A DNA stretch of 64,000 bases, taken from contig NC_134383.1 of assembly GCF_035582795.1 (NCBI RefSeq), positions 379,501-443,500 on the forward strand, written 5' to 3'. The notes below the pieces were generated by a model, which was not told the origin of the DNA, ran no database searches, and saw only the letters and a program-made list of their open reading frames with translations. Of this stretch, positions 53,301 to 63,130 are shown in pieces. This DNA is from Mycteria americana. Its lineage: Eukaryota > Chordata > Aves > Ciconiiformes > Ciconiidae. Each line of letters opens with the position of its first letter. The first letter of the stretch is position 1. The translations under genes were made by a program, and so were the position numbers.

Positions 53301-56300
53301 TTTTTGTAAAGCGGGGAGACGCGAATGCCGGGGGACAAAAGTAACTGCTAAGGTAAGTTAAACCTTGTCGAGATGAACTTTCCTGCTACTTTTAATTAAA
53401 AGTTCTTTGGAATTAAAAAGGACACTATTCAGGAAAGGCTGAAAAAAAAAATTCATTGACACCAGCCCGCCCCCCTCCCCTTTTTCCCAAGGAAAAGAAA
53501 AAGCTGTTTTTGTGTGTCTGCTCACCCAGCCCGCACTGTACAAAAGGAAGCGGATTTGCAGCAAGACACATGAGATGACCCCCTGACCCCGAGCCGCTGA
53601 AAAGTCCTCAATGGCATAAATACCAGATAATCAATCACATACCAGGAGGGCCGGTCCCCCTGCCCTCGCCCCCGCCGCCGGGTTTATGAGAGATGCACTG
53701 TAAACGGACACCGGCTCCTGACGGGAGGCCCCTCTCGGCATTCCTCCGCCGGACCAGGGGACCCCGGCCGCCTCCTCGCCCGCGTTTCATCCCTCTGTGA
53801 GAAAGCCCCGGCGCGGCAGCGCCGAGCGTCCCCGAGCGCGCCGGGAGCGCTGCTCCGGAGCGAAGGGGCACGAGCGGCGCCTTCGCGCTCCGGAGCGATG
53901 GCCGAGCGTCCTCCCAGCCACGGCGGGCGGGCGCGACGAAACCAGGCGAAAACCAGCCCGAGCTACGGAAGCTCCGCTCTTTTGGGGGGTTCGCCTGCTT
54001 TTCGAAACCTCCGCGGGTGCTGGCGGCCAGTGTACGACGCTGGTTTCCCTTACGGGGCTCCGGCCAGCACCTCGGCTCCGAGCGGAGGAGGGCTGCCAGT
54101 CCCCCGTGCGCCGGGGCAACAATGGATGCTAAAGCTTTCAAGGGAGGGAGGGAAAAAAAAAAAATTGCTGAGATACTGCACCGGTTCGGTTAAATGGGGA
54201 GCCACTCGGCAACTAAATTTGATAATGCTTTTGTCCGCGGGTCAGAGGTTAAATATGTTCACACTAATCCCCTTCATCTAGAATTAAAGGACAAGAAAGA
54301 TTTCTCCGTAGCTTAGCGAGAGGGCTTTTCTCATCGCGCTTTAAATAGTATTTGCACAGGAAAATTAAAGGCCGACCATTGGCCGCTGCTTTCGGACGCA
54401 GACGCGCGGTTTCCATCTCCCGGCTTCTTTTCGGCAGCTACGGCCGCTCGCACGAAGCCCGACCTCGTCGCGTGAGCCCACCTTGAAGCGCGGGCGACGG
54501 TTGCTGTAAAAGGGGAAAAAGCGGCCGTGCTTTGGGAGGCAGGGAGATTCCCGGTTTCAGGAATGCGCGCCCGGACTCGGATTTCAAGCGCTGTCACAGG
54601 ACATTACTGTCAGACAAAGGGGCTCTGTGCCGTGCCCCCCAGGACCCGCCGCCCCCGGACCCCGCAGAAGCCGGGGCCGGCGGCGCGCACCGCCCGGCCG
54701 CCGCCGCCGACCCCGCTCCGCGCGCTTGCCGGCCAGCTCCCGGCGCGCCGTGGCCTCGCGCCACGCTCGGAGGTGGCGGGGGGCAAGCCGGAGGACGCGG
54801 CACAGCCGCTCGCACGGTGAATTACGCTCCTGAATGACGGAGGCTTCCGATGGGAAGCGTGGCTGTCCCAGCCCTCGTTTTTACAGAAATAAACGTCTGC
54901 GGAAAACGCTTCCCTTTGGAGACGCCGGCTGGCGTGGGAAGAGCACCTGGGCCACGAGCCGGGAAGCACAGGAGAGGCGACGGGCTCCAGCTGAACCCGC
55001 GTGCTCGTCCTTCCCTCCGCTTGCACTGTTGTCAGTCCTTTTTGCAAATAAACTTGGCCGCGAGAGTATTTAAAAAACTCAAGGATGCGTTCGCGTCGCT
55101 CAGTTGCGCCCTTCCTTGGCTCATCGTTTTCGTTTCCTTCTGCCACAGCCGAAGGTTGGCACGAGCGAGTCCCGCTCCCTGTCGAGCGGCCAAAATTAGG
55201 CACAGGGTATTTTTTCCAAGGTTCTTATAAATACATTTACAGGCGACGCTGCACCAAAGACGCTGCGCCTGCGCGCGGCACGTTTGGCTCCAGTCGGACG
55301 CCTGTACCCAAAAACGTCGCAGCAGCCACGAAAGCACCTTCGCCATCGGCGTTTCACGTTTTCTGTTGCTACCGAAGCCGCGAAGCCCCGGAGCTGCCTC
55401 CGGTAGCAACTCCCCCGGCCCTAAATCCCATTTTCCCCCCTCGGTCGAGGATTCCCGCTGGGCACTGCCAGCGTTTGAAGGCGCCGGGAACGTCGTCTCG
55501 GCACGCTCCGTGTGCAACGGTTAACCAGGTTTGTTTCCTAAGCTCAGGAGTCACGGTTTGAACCCACTTTCTCCATTCCGGTGCATCACGAGGCGCTCCT
55601 GCCTCCTCTATAGGAGCCGTGATCCTTGCGCCCGAACCAAAGCCCGTCTCGGCCCCGCGTCCGCTGCTCGCAGCCTCCGTCGGAAGCGCTAGGGGCCGGC
55701 GGCACGCCGGAGCAGCGCGCGCAGGGGCTTTCGCAGCGCTTCCGTACCCGAGCGTCCAAAATCCACGCTGGCATCCGACGGGAAAACCGCAAAGCATCGT
55801 CTGGGCATCACCATCCCTCCCCCAGCCGGGACCGCGCCACCGAGGCGAGCGCGGGAGGGATAATTACCTCTAAGCGTACTTAATACTACAGTGCGTTATC
55901 TCAAGCTATGGAGAAAAACGCTATCCGGCAGTATTTCCCCCAGAAGCCTCATCGAGCTGCTCTCTGAAAACCCTCAGGAGTCCTGTGAAACGGTAATAGA
56001 AAGTCACGGGCAGCCCAGGAAGACGTCGGGTTGGTTTCGGTAAGGAAGCGTGCCGGCTGCTCGCGGCCGGGCACCGCTCCCGTCGAGCCAGGGGAGAGGG
56101 TGCACCGAGAGGGGTGAAGAATCGCACCTCCCGAGCCCAAGTCGCCTGCTGCCGGAGCAGGGACGCTGCAGACGGCTGCTGGTGGCAAGCGCCACCGCCA
56201 AGGCCACCCCCAGCTGCCGGCGGAGTCAGAGGGGCATCCCGGCAGAGAGCCGGCCCGGCCACGGCTCGCGGCGCCACGCGGAGCCTAAGGCAACCGCCGT

Positions 56301-59300
56301 TTACGTTTCGACGTAAGCTACGGCTGATATCGCCCGACTCGCACCTTACGGTCCGCTCGCTCAAAATCCGTCGTTTCCAACGCCGACAGAAGTCGTGCAA
56401 CGTGCACCCGTAACGTCGCCGGTATTTTTTAGGGCGGTACCGCTCCGAGGCAGAGAAAGCGAAGCAAAAGGAAGGAGCTACGACAAATACGCCGTTACTT
56501 GGACTAAATGTAAATTTGCCAAGAACGGAGGGAGCCGGCGCGTGCCCGTGGGACCGCGCAGCTCCGCTGCGGCCCCCCCCGCATCCCCCTCGCCAACCCA
56601 AGCCACTAACGGGGTTCCTGGGATGCTCGCTAGCAGAACCATGCCGAGCGCTCCGGCGTTTAAAATAAAAAAAAAAATTTAAAAAAATCACCGCGTACCT
56701 CAGCGTGCGTTTGGACCAGGAGCAGACGTTTTTTGGGGGAAAAGAGCGGTTCAAGCCCTGCAAAGAGAGAGGGGAAGGCTGAGCTTCCCCAGCAGCCGCC
56801 GGGCGACGCTTTCCATCGGGCCCAGCGCCGGGCACCCCACCGGCACCAACACCTCCGCTCCCGGGTTCCCGCTCGCGCGCGCCGGATTTTTCTCCCTTTG
56901 TACCTCCGCTTATACCGCACGACTGTTTTGAATCTCTAAAATAATGTGACAAGTTAATGATGGCACAATTATCTAAATGTTTAACAGACATGTTATCTAA
57001 GTGAATCGGATTGAGATTCCATCCCGCTGACAATAAACATCAATGGGAGAGCAGAAAGTGATAGGCAAATTATCGCCAACCCTGCAATTTCAATGCTATT
57101 AAATTTGGAGGAATAACAGCCCTGAGGCCTGTAAACTCTGAATAAAATAGACCCTTGTGTTTGGCCAACTATTAAATCAAAACGCTACCAACATCCCAGC
57201 AAAAAAAAAAAAGAGGAAAAAAAAAAAAAAAGAAAAAAAAAAAGAGGGGGGAGATTTATAGCTTTTCAATTTTCAGTTACACGCCGGTTTTTTAACTCTC
57301 CCTCTGCTCCTCGCGTCCCGGTGCCGGCATCGCCAGCCGGGGGACGCGAGGGCTGCGGGCAGGGGGGGGCGAAGGCTCCCGCGCATCCTCCGCGGAGCGG
57401 CCGGGGGCACGCCGACCCCACGAACCGAAGAGCCGGCGCCGCGCCAAAGAAAACACGCTCTCTATTAGGCGTCGAGCGCGCCCACGTGAAATTGGGTCGG
57501 GAGTAATTCCGTGCCGGCCCGCTGGCTGACGCCGGCCGCCCAGCGCGTACCCGCTCGCGCGCGTTAATTGCCTTGGCACGCGGGAGGGAACTCTAGACGA
57601 GTCACCTCTGCTATTTATAGGAGCCGGCGGCCAGCCCGAACCCCGTTAGCACAAACACCGGCCCTGCCAGCATCCCGAGCCCCACGGGCGCTCGCTGGGG
57701 CTCCTCGGGCTGTCTTCTCGACGCGTTCCGGTTTTTCCTCTACGTTTGACGAGAAGGGTAAGGAATTTTCCATGCGCTGCCTCCGGCGTGGCACCGAGCT
57801 CGCGCTGCTGGAAGATGAGCCAAACCGGTTGCCGCTTTTCCTACGGCCGCGGGCCGGGGGCCAAGGACAGCGAACGCCCGGAGAGGGCGTCTGAGCCCCG
57901 GGTGAGCGGGCTGTACGCAGCACACGGCCAGCTCTGTGCTTACAACCACAAACTATTTTCTTCGTATTTATTATTCTTTTTTCGGTTGCATCAGAAAGCA
58001 GGGCGTAGGCTTGCCGCCGCAGGAGGCGGGCGGCGTTTGGTGCAGCACGCATACGCCGGGCTGGCTTCGCGTTTTGCACTGTCGTTCGGAGGGGCAGCGA
58101 GGGCAACGGGAAAAAAAATAAGCGAGATAAAAGGGGGGTCCTGGATCCCGACCGTTCACCCGAGAAACAGCCTCGTATGCTGAAAAGAAACCCCGAGAAC
58201 CCTTTATCCTGGCCACCCGTTGCAGAAAAGCTCTCAAGCCGTAGGTCACCCGGACAGGCGGCCGGCGTTTGCAGACAGGTCCGCGTCCTCCCCAAACACC
58301 GTGGTTTTGAGCAAAGCGGGTACGTTTGGTCAGCCTGCACCAGGAACGCCCTGCTCGCTCTTGGACGCATCCTCGAAGGAATCTCCCCGCGCACCTACCG
58401 AAAAGGGCTGCTTTTCTGCCTGGAGGGTCGGAAGGTCTTTCGCCAACCAACCCGCCGCTAAGGGTGAAGGGAGGACGCCCCCAAAAAATCCATCCTGGGA
58501 GATGCCGTTATTTGGGAACGGGGTTAATTATAGCGACGGCAGGGGAGGGATGCTTTCCGTGCCCGGGCAGGGCTCTCTGCGTGCCACCCGAGGAGAGGAA
58601 GCGATTCATTTCGGCTGCCCTGGCCACCCAGCCCCTCTCCGCCGCGTAACCGAGCCGCCCGTGTTTACAGCTGGAGGTGGGGACGATAAACCGGCCGCGC
58701 CTGGGTCGCCGCGCCCCGCCGTCCCGTCGCCCTTTGAGCTTTGGCGCGGTCCAGCCCCCGGGTGTCGGCAACCAAAGGGGCTTCAATCCCCGCAGAAGCG
58801 TCGAGGGCGTCGGCAAAACCGCGCAGCTGCTCTGCGTCTGCGGGACGCGCTCGGGCGCAGGCGTCGCTAAACAGCCGCCCGGCCGCATCGCTCCCGACGT
58901 CACGCCTGGGGTTACGGAGCCGCGGGTACCGAGGGGAGCCGGGCTCCCTCCCACCGCCCCGGCACGCTCAGCAGGTCCGGGCAATAAAAGGAAACCGGGA
59001 GGTAGCCGCTGTTTGCCCGGCCGCCTTTCCCGCCCTGCCTGGGCTCGGGTGGCTCGTCCCGCAGCAGAGCCAGTCCCTGGGCTTTGCTGGCTGCCCCACG
59101 GCAAGCCTCCTCCTCCTCCTCCTCCTCCTCAACCTGCAGTACACACGGTTTTTAAAAAGACCGTGGTTCGTAAAGTCCGCCCCCCAGCCGCGCCACTCGG
59201 GATAAGGAGGGCAATTACTTCACAATTTATGAACCGGTGCTCGACCGGCGCGGCTCCCGGCTCGGATGACGGCCGCAGCTATTCCCGCCCGGTGACGCAG

Positions 59301-60860
59301 CACTTTGCATCGCCGGTCGGTCCTCAAGCCCCCGGCGTGAAACCGGCCGGGCTCTCCGCGCCGGCCCAGCGCCCGCGCGTCGCCTTGCCACCTCCGAGCG
59401 CAAGCTCGGCCGTTCGTGGCATTTATCAGGGTTTTCAGCACTGAAAGACGAGCTTGTGCTCGCTTAAGCCGCTCCTAATATAGCGCGGGGAGGAGCGGGC
59501 GCTTTTCCCTGCTCCAGCCTGTTTTTGGGGGTTTGAAAGGCTCCACCTGGGACCGCCCGGCCGCGAATTCCCCCGTGCCCCGTAGCAAACCCTTCCTGGG
59601 CAAGGCGGCCTTTGCGAGATGCATAAAGAGCTCCTTGTGCTCCCCGACGGCCGCTGCGCCGAAGGGCTGGGAAGCGCGACAGCAGAAACGTGGCAGGAGC
59701 CGACTGCTGAGAGCCGTTTGGAAAGGGCCGGCGTTTTGCTCGCAGAGGGAACAAATTACCTGGCGTTCGCCGCGCCGTCGTTTCCCACGCGCGTACGTTA
59801 ACGCTGAGCAATAAACGCGACGGCGCTGCGGGAACTGCCGCCTCGTACCTGTGGTTTGGTGGAAGAGGAGCTGGGGCTACCTGGCTCCTGCAAAGCGCAG
59901 GCGCCGAGACGCGGAACTCGTTGCCCGAGCTGCCGAGCCAGGGAAGGCTCAGCCACGGCAACCGCTCCGGTCAGGGTTTTAGACAGGCGTGAGCACAGGG
60001 GAAAGAGGTTTTCCGTGCCCGGCGGGGTCCGGCGGTCCCAGGGCCCCGAGCACCCTTTCCTGCGAGGGGCTGCAGACCCGCTGGCAGTCTGACCGCCCAG
60101 CAGACGCTTGCACCCACGCCCGCACCTCACGGCAGCGCAACGAAACCTCCCCAGAGCTCCGGACGCACGGCAATTATCCCCAGAAATGCTTTGAAAAACG
60201 GGAACACGACTACCGGCATAGGCTGGGATTTCCAAATGATTTCTAACTCATCGCTCGCGGGCTCCCGAGCATCCGAACGCTCCCGACGAGGGTATTTATC
60301 CCTCGGGAAGCTTCCCTTAAACCTGAAATGGCGGCCGAGCGCCGTCACGCCGGTCGACTTTTGGTGCACGTGGCTTGAGAAACCGAGGGCGAGCGGCGAG
60401 CGCCGCGAGGACGCTCGGCTCCGCCGCAGAGGCGGGCTGTGCTCCTCCTTCCACCGGCATCGCCGATACGAGCTCGGCAAAACCAGACCAAAATAAGCCT
60501 GCAGCAAATATCCCAAGCCAAAAGCCGCGCGGGGAGGCCGCCCTCGCAAACGCCGCGCGCAGGTTTCAACGCAAGCGCAAACCCGTTTGCCGTTCGGAAT
60601 TCGGCAGAAAACGCGGCCGACTTACCTTCAGCGAGTTCAAGTCAAGAAAGGGAGCCGGGCAGGTCGGAACGGGAAGCGCCAAGGGTCGAGCTCCCCGTTG
60701 GGCAAAAGGCTGCAAAGGCAGCCTAAATATTAAACGCGGCCGAAGCGAAGGAGGGAAAAGGAGGGCCACGTACCGGTGTGCGTCTGCCGGTGCGTCTCCA
60801 GGGCGTCTTCCTTCGAGAACTGGGCGCCGCACTGATCGCAGACCAGGGCCTTGGCGCCCG
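41104..60860 (-). CDS. ZBTB16: ZBTB16 (PLZF) transcription factor, 3' half: zinc fingers 3-9
   Basis: ZBTB16 is a BTB/POZ zinc-finger repressor of limb, germ-line stem-cell and lymphoid development. Four minus-strand exons are present, each entering after one base of a codon, and they join in frame to a TGA at 41104-41106. They encode seven C2H2 fingers matching human PLZF fingers 3 to 9 with few substitutions (for example TLKGH for [16 protein letters not shown] for CTEYCPSLSSM, IPTDW for IPPDW), and the characteristic end [11 protein letters not shown]. The large exon with the BTB domain, repression domain and fingers 1-2 lies above 64000. The gene converges on HTR3A. Confidence 0.97.
41598..41765 (-). 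CDS. ZBTB16: ZBTB16 exon with fingers 6-7
   Basis: Acceptor CTTGCAG, donor GTACGT; 168 bases. It encodes [20 protein letters not shown] and [20 protein letters not shown] with the intervening TGEKPYE linker. Confidence 0.98.
42060..42510. promoter_or_regulatory. Candidate conserved intronic element A in ZBTB16
   Basis: A 450-bp AT-rich island with sharp borders inside GC-rich intron. It contains AGATAGATTGATCG, GAATATTTAAATATTAC, CTGTAATTACAA and CCTCTTTAAAATG, and is non-coding in all frames. Composition and motif density suggest a developmental enhancer. Confidence 0.45.
42576..42600 (+). repeat. (GGA)n microsatellite
   Basis: About eight uninterrupted GGA triplets within the ZBTB16 intron. 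Confidence 0.9.
43432..43450. promoter_or_regulatory. Perfect inverted repeat containing TAAT-N3-ATTA
   Basis: GCCCTAAT and ATTAGGGC are separated by CCC. The core TAAT-CCC-ATTA has the spacing of a paired-class homeodomain dimer site, and its TAATCC half resembles an OTX/PITX site. Binding is inferred. Confidence 0.4.
43739..43909 (-). CDS. ZBTB16: ZBTB16 exon with fingers 4-5
   Basis: Acceptor TCTCGCAG, donor GTACGA; 171 bases. It encodes [20 protein letters not shown] and [20 protein letters not shown]. Confidence 0.98.
44440..44665. promoter_or_regulatory. Candidate conserved intronic element B in ZBTB16
   Basis: AT-rich island with TTATGCATAGCTGATTGC, GATTAAGCAAATAAATGC (octamer-like and POU-like words) and GCAATTCATTAGCAGC. 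Confidence 0.4.
46500..46780. promoter_or_regulatory. Candidate conserved intronic element C in ZBTB16
   Basis: AT-rich segments (ACAAATTAAGCGGC, CAACAATTAAAAGG, GCCATTAATTTTGC, AAATTAAAATATAAAAAG) alternate with CpG-rich ones. Confidence 0.33.
47395..47770. promoter_or_regulatory. Candidate conserved intronic element D in ZBTB16
   Basis: A 375-bp AT-rich island with sharp edges in very GC-rich DNA. It contains GATTTAATCAGAC, GGATAATTAGTAAAC, CAATTAAATTGGAATTAG and TTTAAAATGC. It has no coding potential and no transposon hallmarks, and is one of the strongest of the series by contrast. Confidence 0.45.
50290..50710. promoter_or_regulatory. Candidate conserved intronic element E in ZBTB16
   Basis: A 420-bp AT-rich island containing ATTTTAATTTTAAATTC, TTGCTTTTTAATTTTTAC, CTAATGATCC, TGACCTTGAAAG (nuclear-receptor-like half site) and CTTTATTTATAG. 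It is non-coding. Confidence 0.45.
52882..52972 (+). repeat. CATCATCACCGCCAC-type minisatellite
   Basis: A degenerate array built from CATCAT and CGCCAC words, with an 18-bp unit CCATCATCACCGCCACCG repeated in its second half. Confidence 0.9.
53340..53640. promoter_or_regulatory. Candidate conserved intronic element F in ZBTB16
   Basis: AT-rich island with CTTTTAATTAAAAG (a 14-bp palindrome near 53389-53402), GGAATTAAAAAGG and CCAGATAATCAATC. Confidence 0.35.
54150..54380. promoter_or_regulatory. Candidate conserved intronic element G in ZBTB16
   Basis: AT-richer island with CAACTAAATTTGATAATGC, AGAGGTTAAATATG, CATCTAGAATTAAAGG and GGAAAATTAAAGG. It is non-coding. Confidence 0.38.
56930..57185. 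promoter_or_regulatory. Candidate conserved intronic element H in ZBTB16
   Basis: A 255-bp AT-rich island dense in GATA-like (TTATCT twice, GTGATAGG) and homeodomain-like (TTAATGATGG, CAATAAACATCAATGG, GCTATTAAATTTGG) words. It is non-coding, and has the strongest motif density of the set. Confidence 0.45.
57190..57245 (+). repeat. A/G-rich purine tract
   Basis: About 55 bases of A runs interrupted by G, directly after element H. Confidence 0.9.
59106..59131 (+). repeat. (CTC)n microsatellite
   Basis: Eight CTC triplets in ZBTB16 intron DNA. Confidence 0.9.
60774..60860 (-). CDS. ZBTB16: ZBTB16 exon with finger 3
   Basis: Acceptor TCCCCAG, donor GTACGT; an 87-base exon encoding [18 protein letters not shown] and [10 protein letters not shown]. 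It lies 16.9 kb upstream of the next exon. Confidence 0.97.
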
Positions 60861-61719
60861 CTGGGGAGAGAAAGGGGAGAGGAGGGTTATCGGAGGGACG
60901 CCCGCCCAAACCGCGCCGGGGACGTCGCTGCGGCCGCCGGACCTGTGCGATGGGGAGGTTCAGGTTTTGCATCCCCCCCACGGCCGCGAAAAGCAGCCGC
61001 CTCGCTTAACCCCGCGGTCCCGGTTCCTTGCTCGTAACAGCACAACGCACAATAAAGAGCTGCTCGCCAGGAAGAAATTAAATATTTGTTGTTTTGGTTT
61101 GGGTTTTTTTTTTTTTTTTTTTTAATCATTAAACATCAATGCGTTTCATTAACGTTGTAACCGATCTAACTGTAATTGGTTTCCTGCCCCTTCCCATGGC
61201 AGCCACCGTTGCCGGTACCCGAAGATGGCACCCGAGGACGCGTCCGGTCGGAGACGCGGCCGAAAGGGCGCGACTGAGCGAGAAGCCCCGAGGTATCTTC
61301 GACTATCGGAGAGAGATGCGGCATCGGGAGGAATTGTTAGGAAATCGCTATCAACGTGCGCCGCTAGCTGGGGCGAGGAAAACAACAGGACGCCCAGCAG
61401 CAGATAAGGAACTTGCAGATAAAACCAGATTAACGATACACGCCACGTCCGAAGCATCGCTGCCGGGACAAAGCTGCGGACCCGTTTCTTAGATTTCAAG
61501 GCTTGATTCATCTGTTGTGAGGAGCTGAGCGTGACGGAGCAGGCTTCGAGGCGGGGGCCATCGCTCCGCCGTGTGCCGTGCCGCCCGTCGCCAGGAGTCC
61601 AGGCAGCGTCTCCCCCCCGCCCCGAGCCCCCCGCCCCACCGTCAGGCTGGGATTCGGAGAACGGTGCGCAGAAAAGGCGACGGGGAGAGAGGGAGGTATC
61701 ACGAGATGCATTAAAAAGA

Positions 61720-61930
61720 GAATTCCTTCGCCTTTAAATTGTCTCGGTAATGGCTGGCTCGCAGGCAGAAATATTTGGCAGCGGCGAAATTAAAAGTGAT
61801 AAATTTTCTCGCCAAGCGTTGATCGATAATAGAGGTCTCATCTGTTAATCAATACGACAGTCTGCCTGTTTACTGTGCATGTGTTGTTCGCCACCGCCCT
61901 CGCCGCGATGTCAAGTTTGCATTCAAAACA
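61720..61930. promoter_or_regulatory. Candidate conserved intronic element I in ZBTB16
   Basis: AT-richer island with GAAATTAAAAGTGATAAAT, CGTTGATCGATAATAG and CATCTGTTAATCAATAC, followed by CpG-rich DNA. It is non-coding. Confidence 0.4.
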
Positions 61931-62779
61931 ACCCGAGTGCGCGCGGGCCACATGGCCGCTCCCGAAGGCGCAAATACCCAAAAAAAGGGGCTCGGGGCGA
62001 GGCGAGGAGGGCGGCGGGGCGGCTCCCCCCGCGCGAGCTGCCGGCCGGCAGAGCGTGCGCTCGGGCTGCTTTCGGGGATGCGGAGCACCGCGGGGACGCG
62101 GGCGCTGCCGGCGGTCCCCTCCCTTCGCCGGCGGCAGGGAGAGGAGCGTGGCGTAACGGGTGCCGAGGCCGCCCGGGACGGGGAGAAGCCGCGGGAGCGG
62201 CGAGGGGACGGGGATCGATAGGGCAGCGGCCTCGGGCCGCCCTCCGCCCGGCACGCCGGCGTGGGCGAGCGCAGCCGGCAGTTGCCAAGGCAATGGCTCT
62301 CCATCGCCACTCGAAGCCCTCCCAAGCCCCGCCGCGGCCGAGCGGGACCGCCAGGACGCGGCCAGCCGCCGCAGCAACAGGTCCTCCCCGGGCAGAGCCG
62401 CTGCGGCCGTGCCGGGGGACGCCGCGCTCCGGGGGGCTCGCCGCGCCCGCGGGGCGGGACGCGACGGGGCAGCGCTAAACGCGGGGTTCGCTTTTTCTTT
62501 CCCCCTTCCCGCGTGGGGACGCAGGCGCCGCGATCGCCGCCGCTGCCCCGCGCCCCGGGAGCCGAGCGTGGCGCGGCCGGAGCCCGCCGAGGCGTGGCGA
62601 GGAAGGGCAAGGGCGGCCGGCATCTGGCCGGGGGGGCCAGAAAAAAATTCCTGGCGAGGCGAAAATAAACAGGGCGAACGCCGGGAGGAGCTGGGCGCGC
62701 TCGCTTACATAAGGAAGCACAGCGTGTACCAAAACAGCGGACCCAAAAAAAGCCGGAGCTGTCAGAACAATGAGTACAG

Positions 62780-63130
62780 ACGCGGGGCATTTTACAGCAG
62801 GCGCTGCCGTACAGTTTTATTTACAGTACCTCTTATCAGCGCGGGAACAGCACGCCGCCTGCCAATTTCCAAAGGCCAGGACTGCGTGTTCTTTCCCTCA
62901 AGTAGATGTGTACTCCAGGCGGGGGAATTTTTTTTCCTTTTTTTTTTTTTCTCATCAGCAAAACAAAAACTGATACGGAGCCAGGATTCCTGTAATGTAC
63001 ACACGCTCGCGGAGAGGGGAGGAGGAGGAGGAGGAGGAGGAGGGAGGACGGCGATTGAATATGTAAATAGTTCAAGGTTAATTTTACTATGTGAGTCACC
63101 GGGAAAAATGTCATCCAACATCTGAGCTTA
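62780..63130. promoter_or_regulatory. Candidate conserved intronic element J in ZBTB16
   Basis: AT-richer block with TACAGTTTTATTTACAG, CCTCTTATCAGCGC (GATA-type) and GGTTAATTTTACTATGTGAG, plus a T-run and a (GGA)n tract. Confidence 0.33.
63018..63046 (+). repeat. (GGA)n microsatellite
   Basis: About nine GGA triplets in the ZBTB16 intron. Confidence 0.9.

Larger units (their letters stand above)
43910..60773 (-). other. Large ZBTB16 intron
   Basis: 16.9 kb of GC-rich intron interrupted by AT-rich islands (listed separately), A/T homopolymers (for example 45265-45284) and a CAT/CAC-type minisatellite. Long chance open frames occur on both strands because stop codons are rare at this GC content. 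No exon, transposon or RNA gene is recognised. Confidence 0.7.

Noticed and set aside
55921-57033. A 370-codon open frame on the minus strand
   Set aside because: It lies in GC-rich ZBTB16 intron, changes character along its length (AT-rich island, then GC-rich low complexity), has no recognisable domain, and overlaps a candidate regulatory block. Long chance frames are expected at this GC content.
62160-63125. A 321-codon open frame on the plus strand
   Set aside because: Low-complexity GC-rich translation running into homopolymer tracts, antisense to ZBTB16, without splice or domain support.
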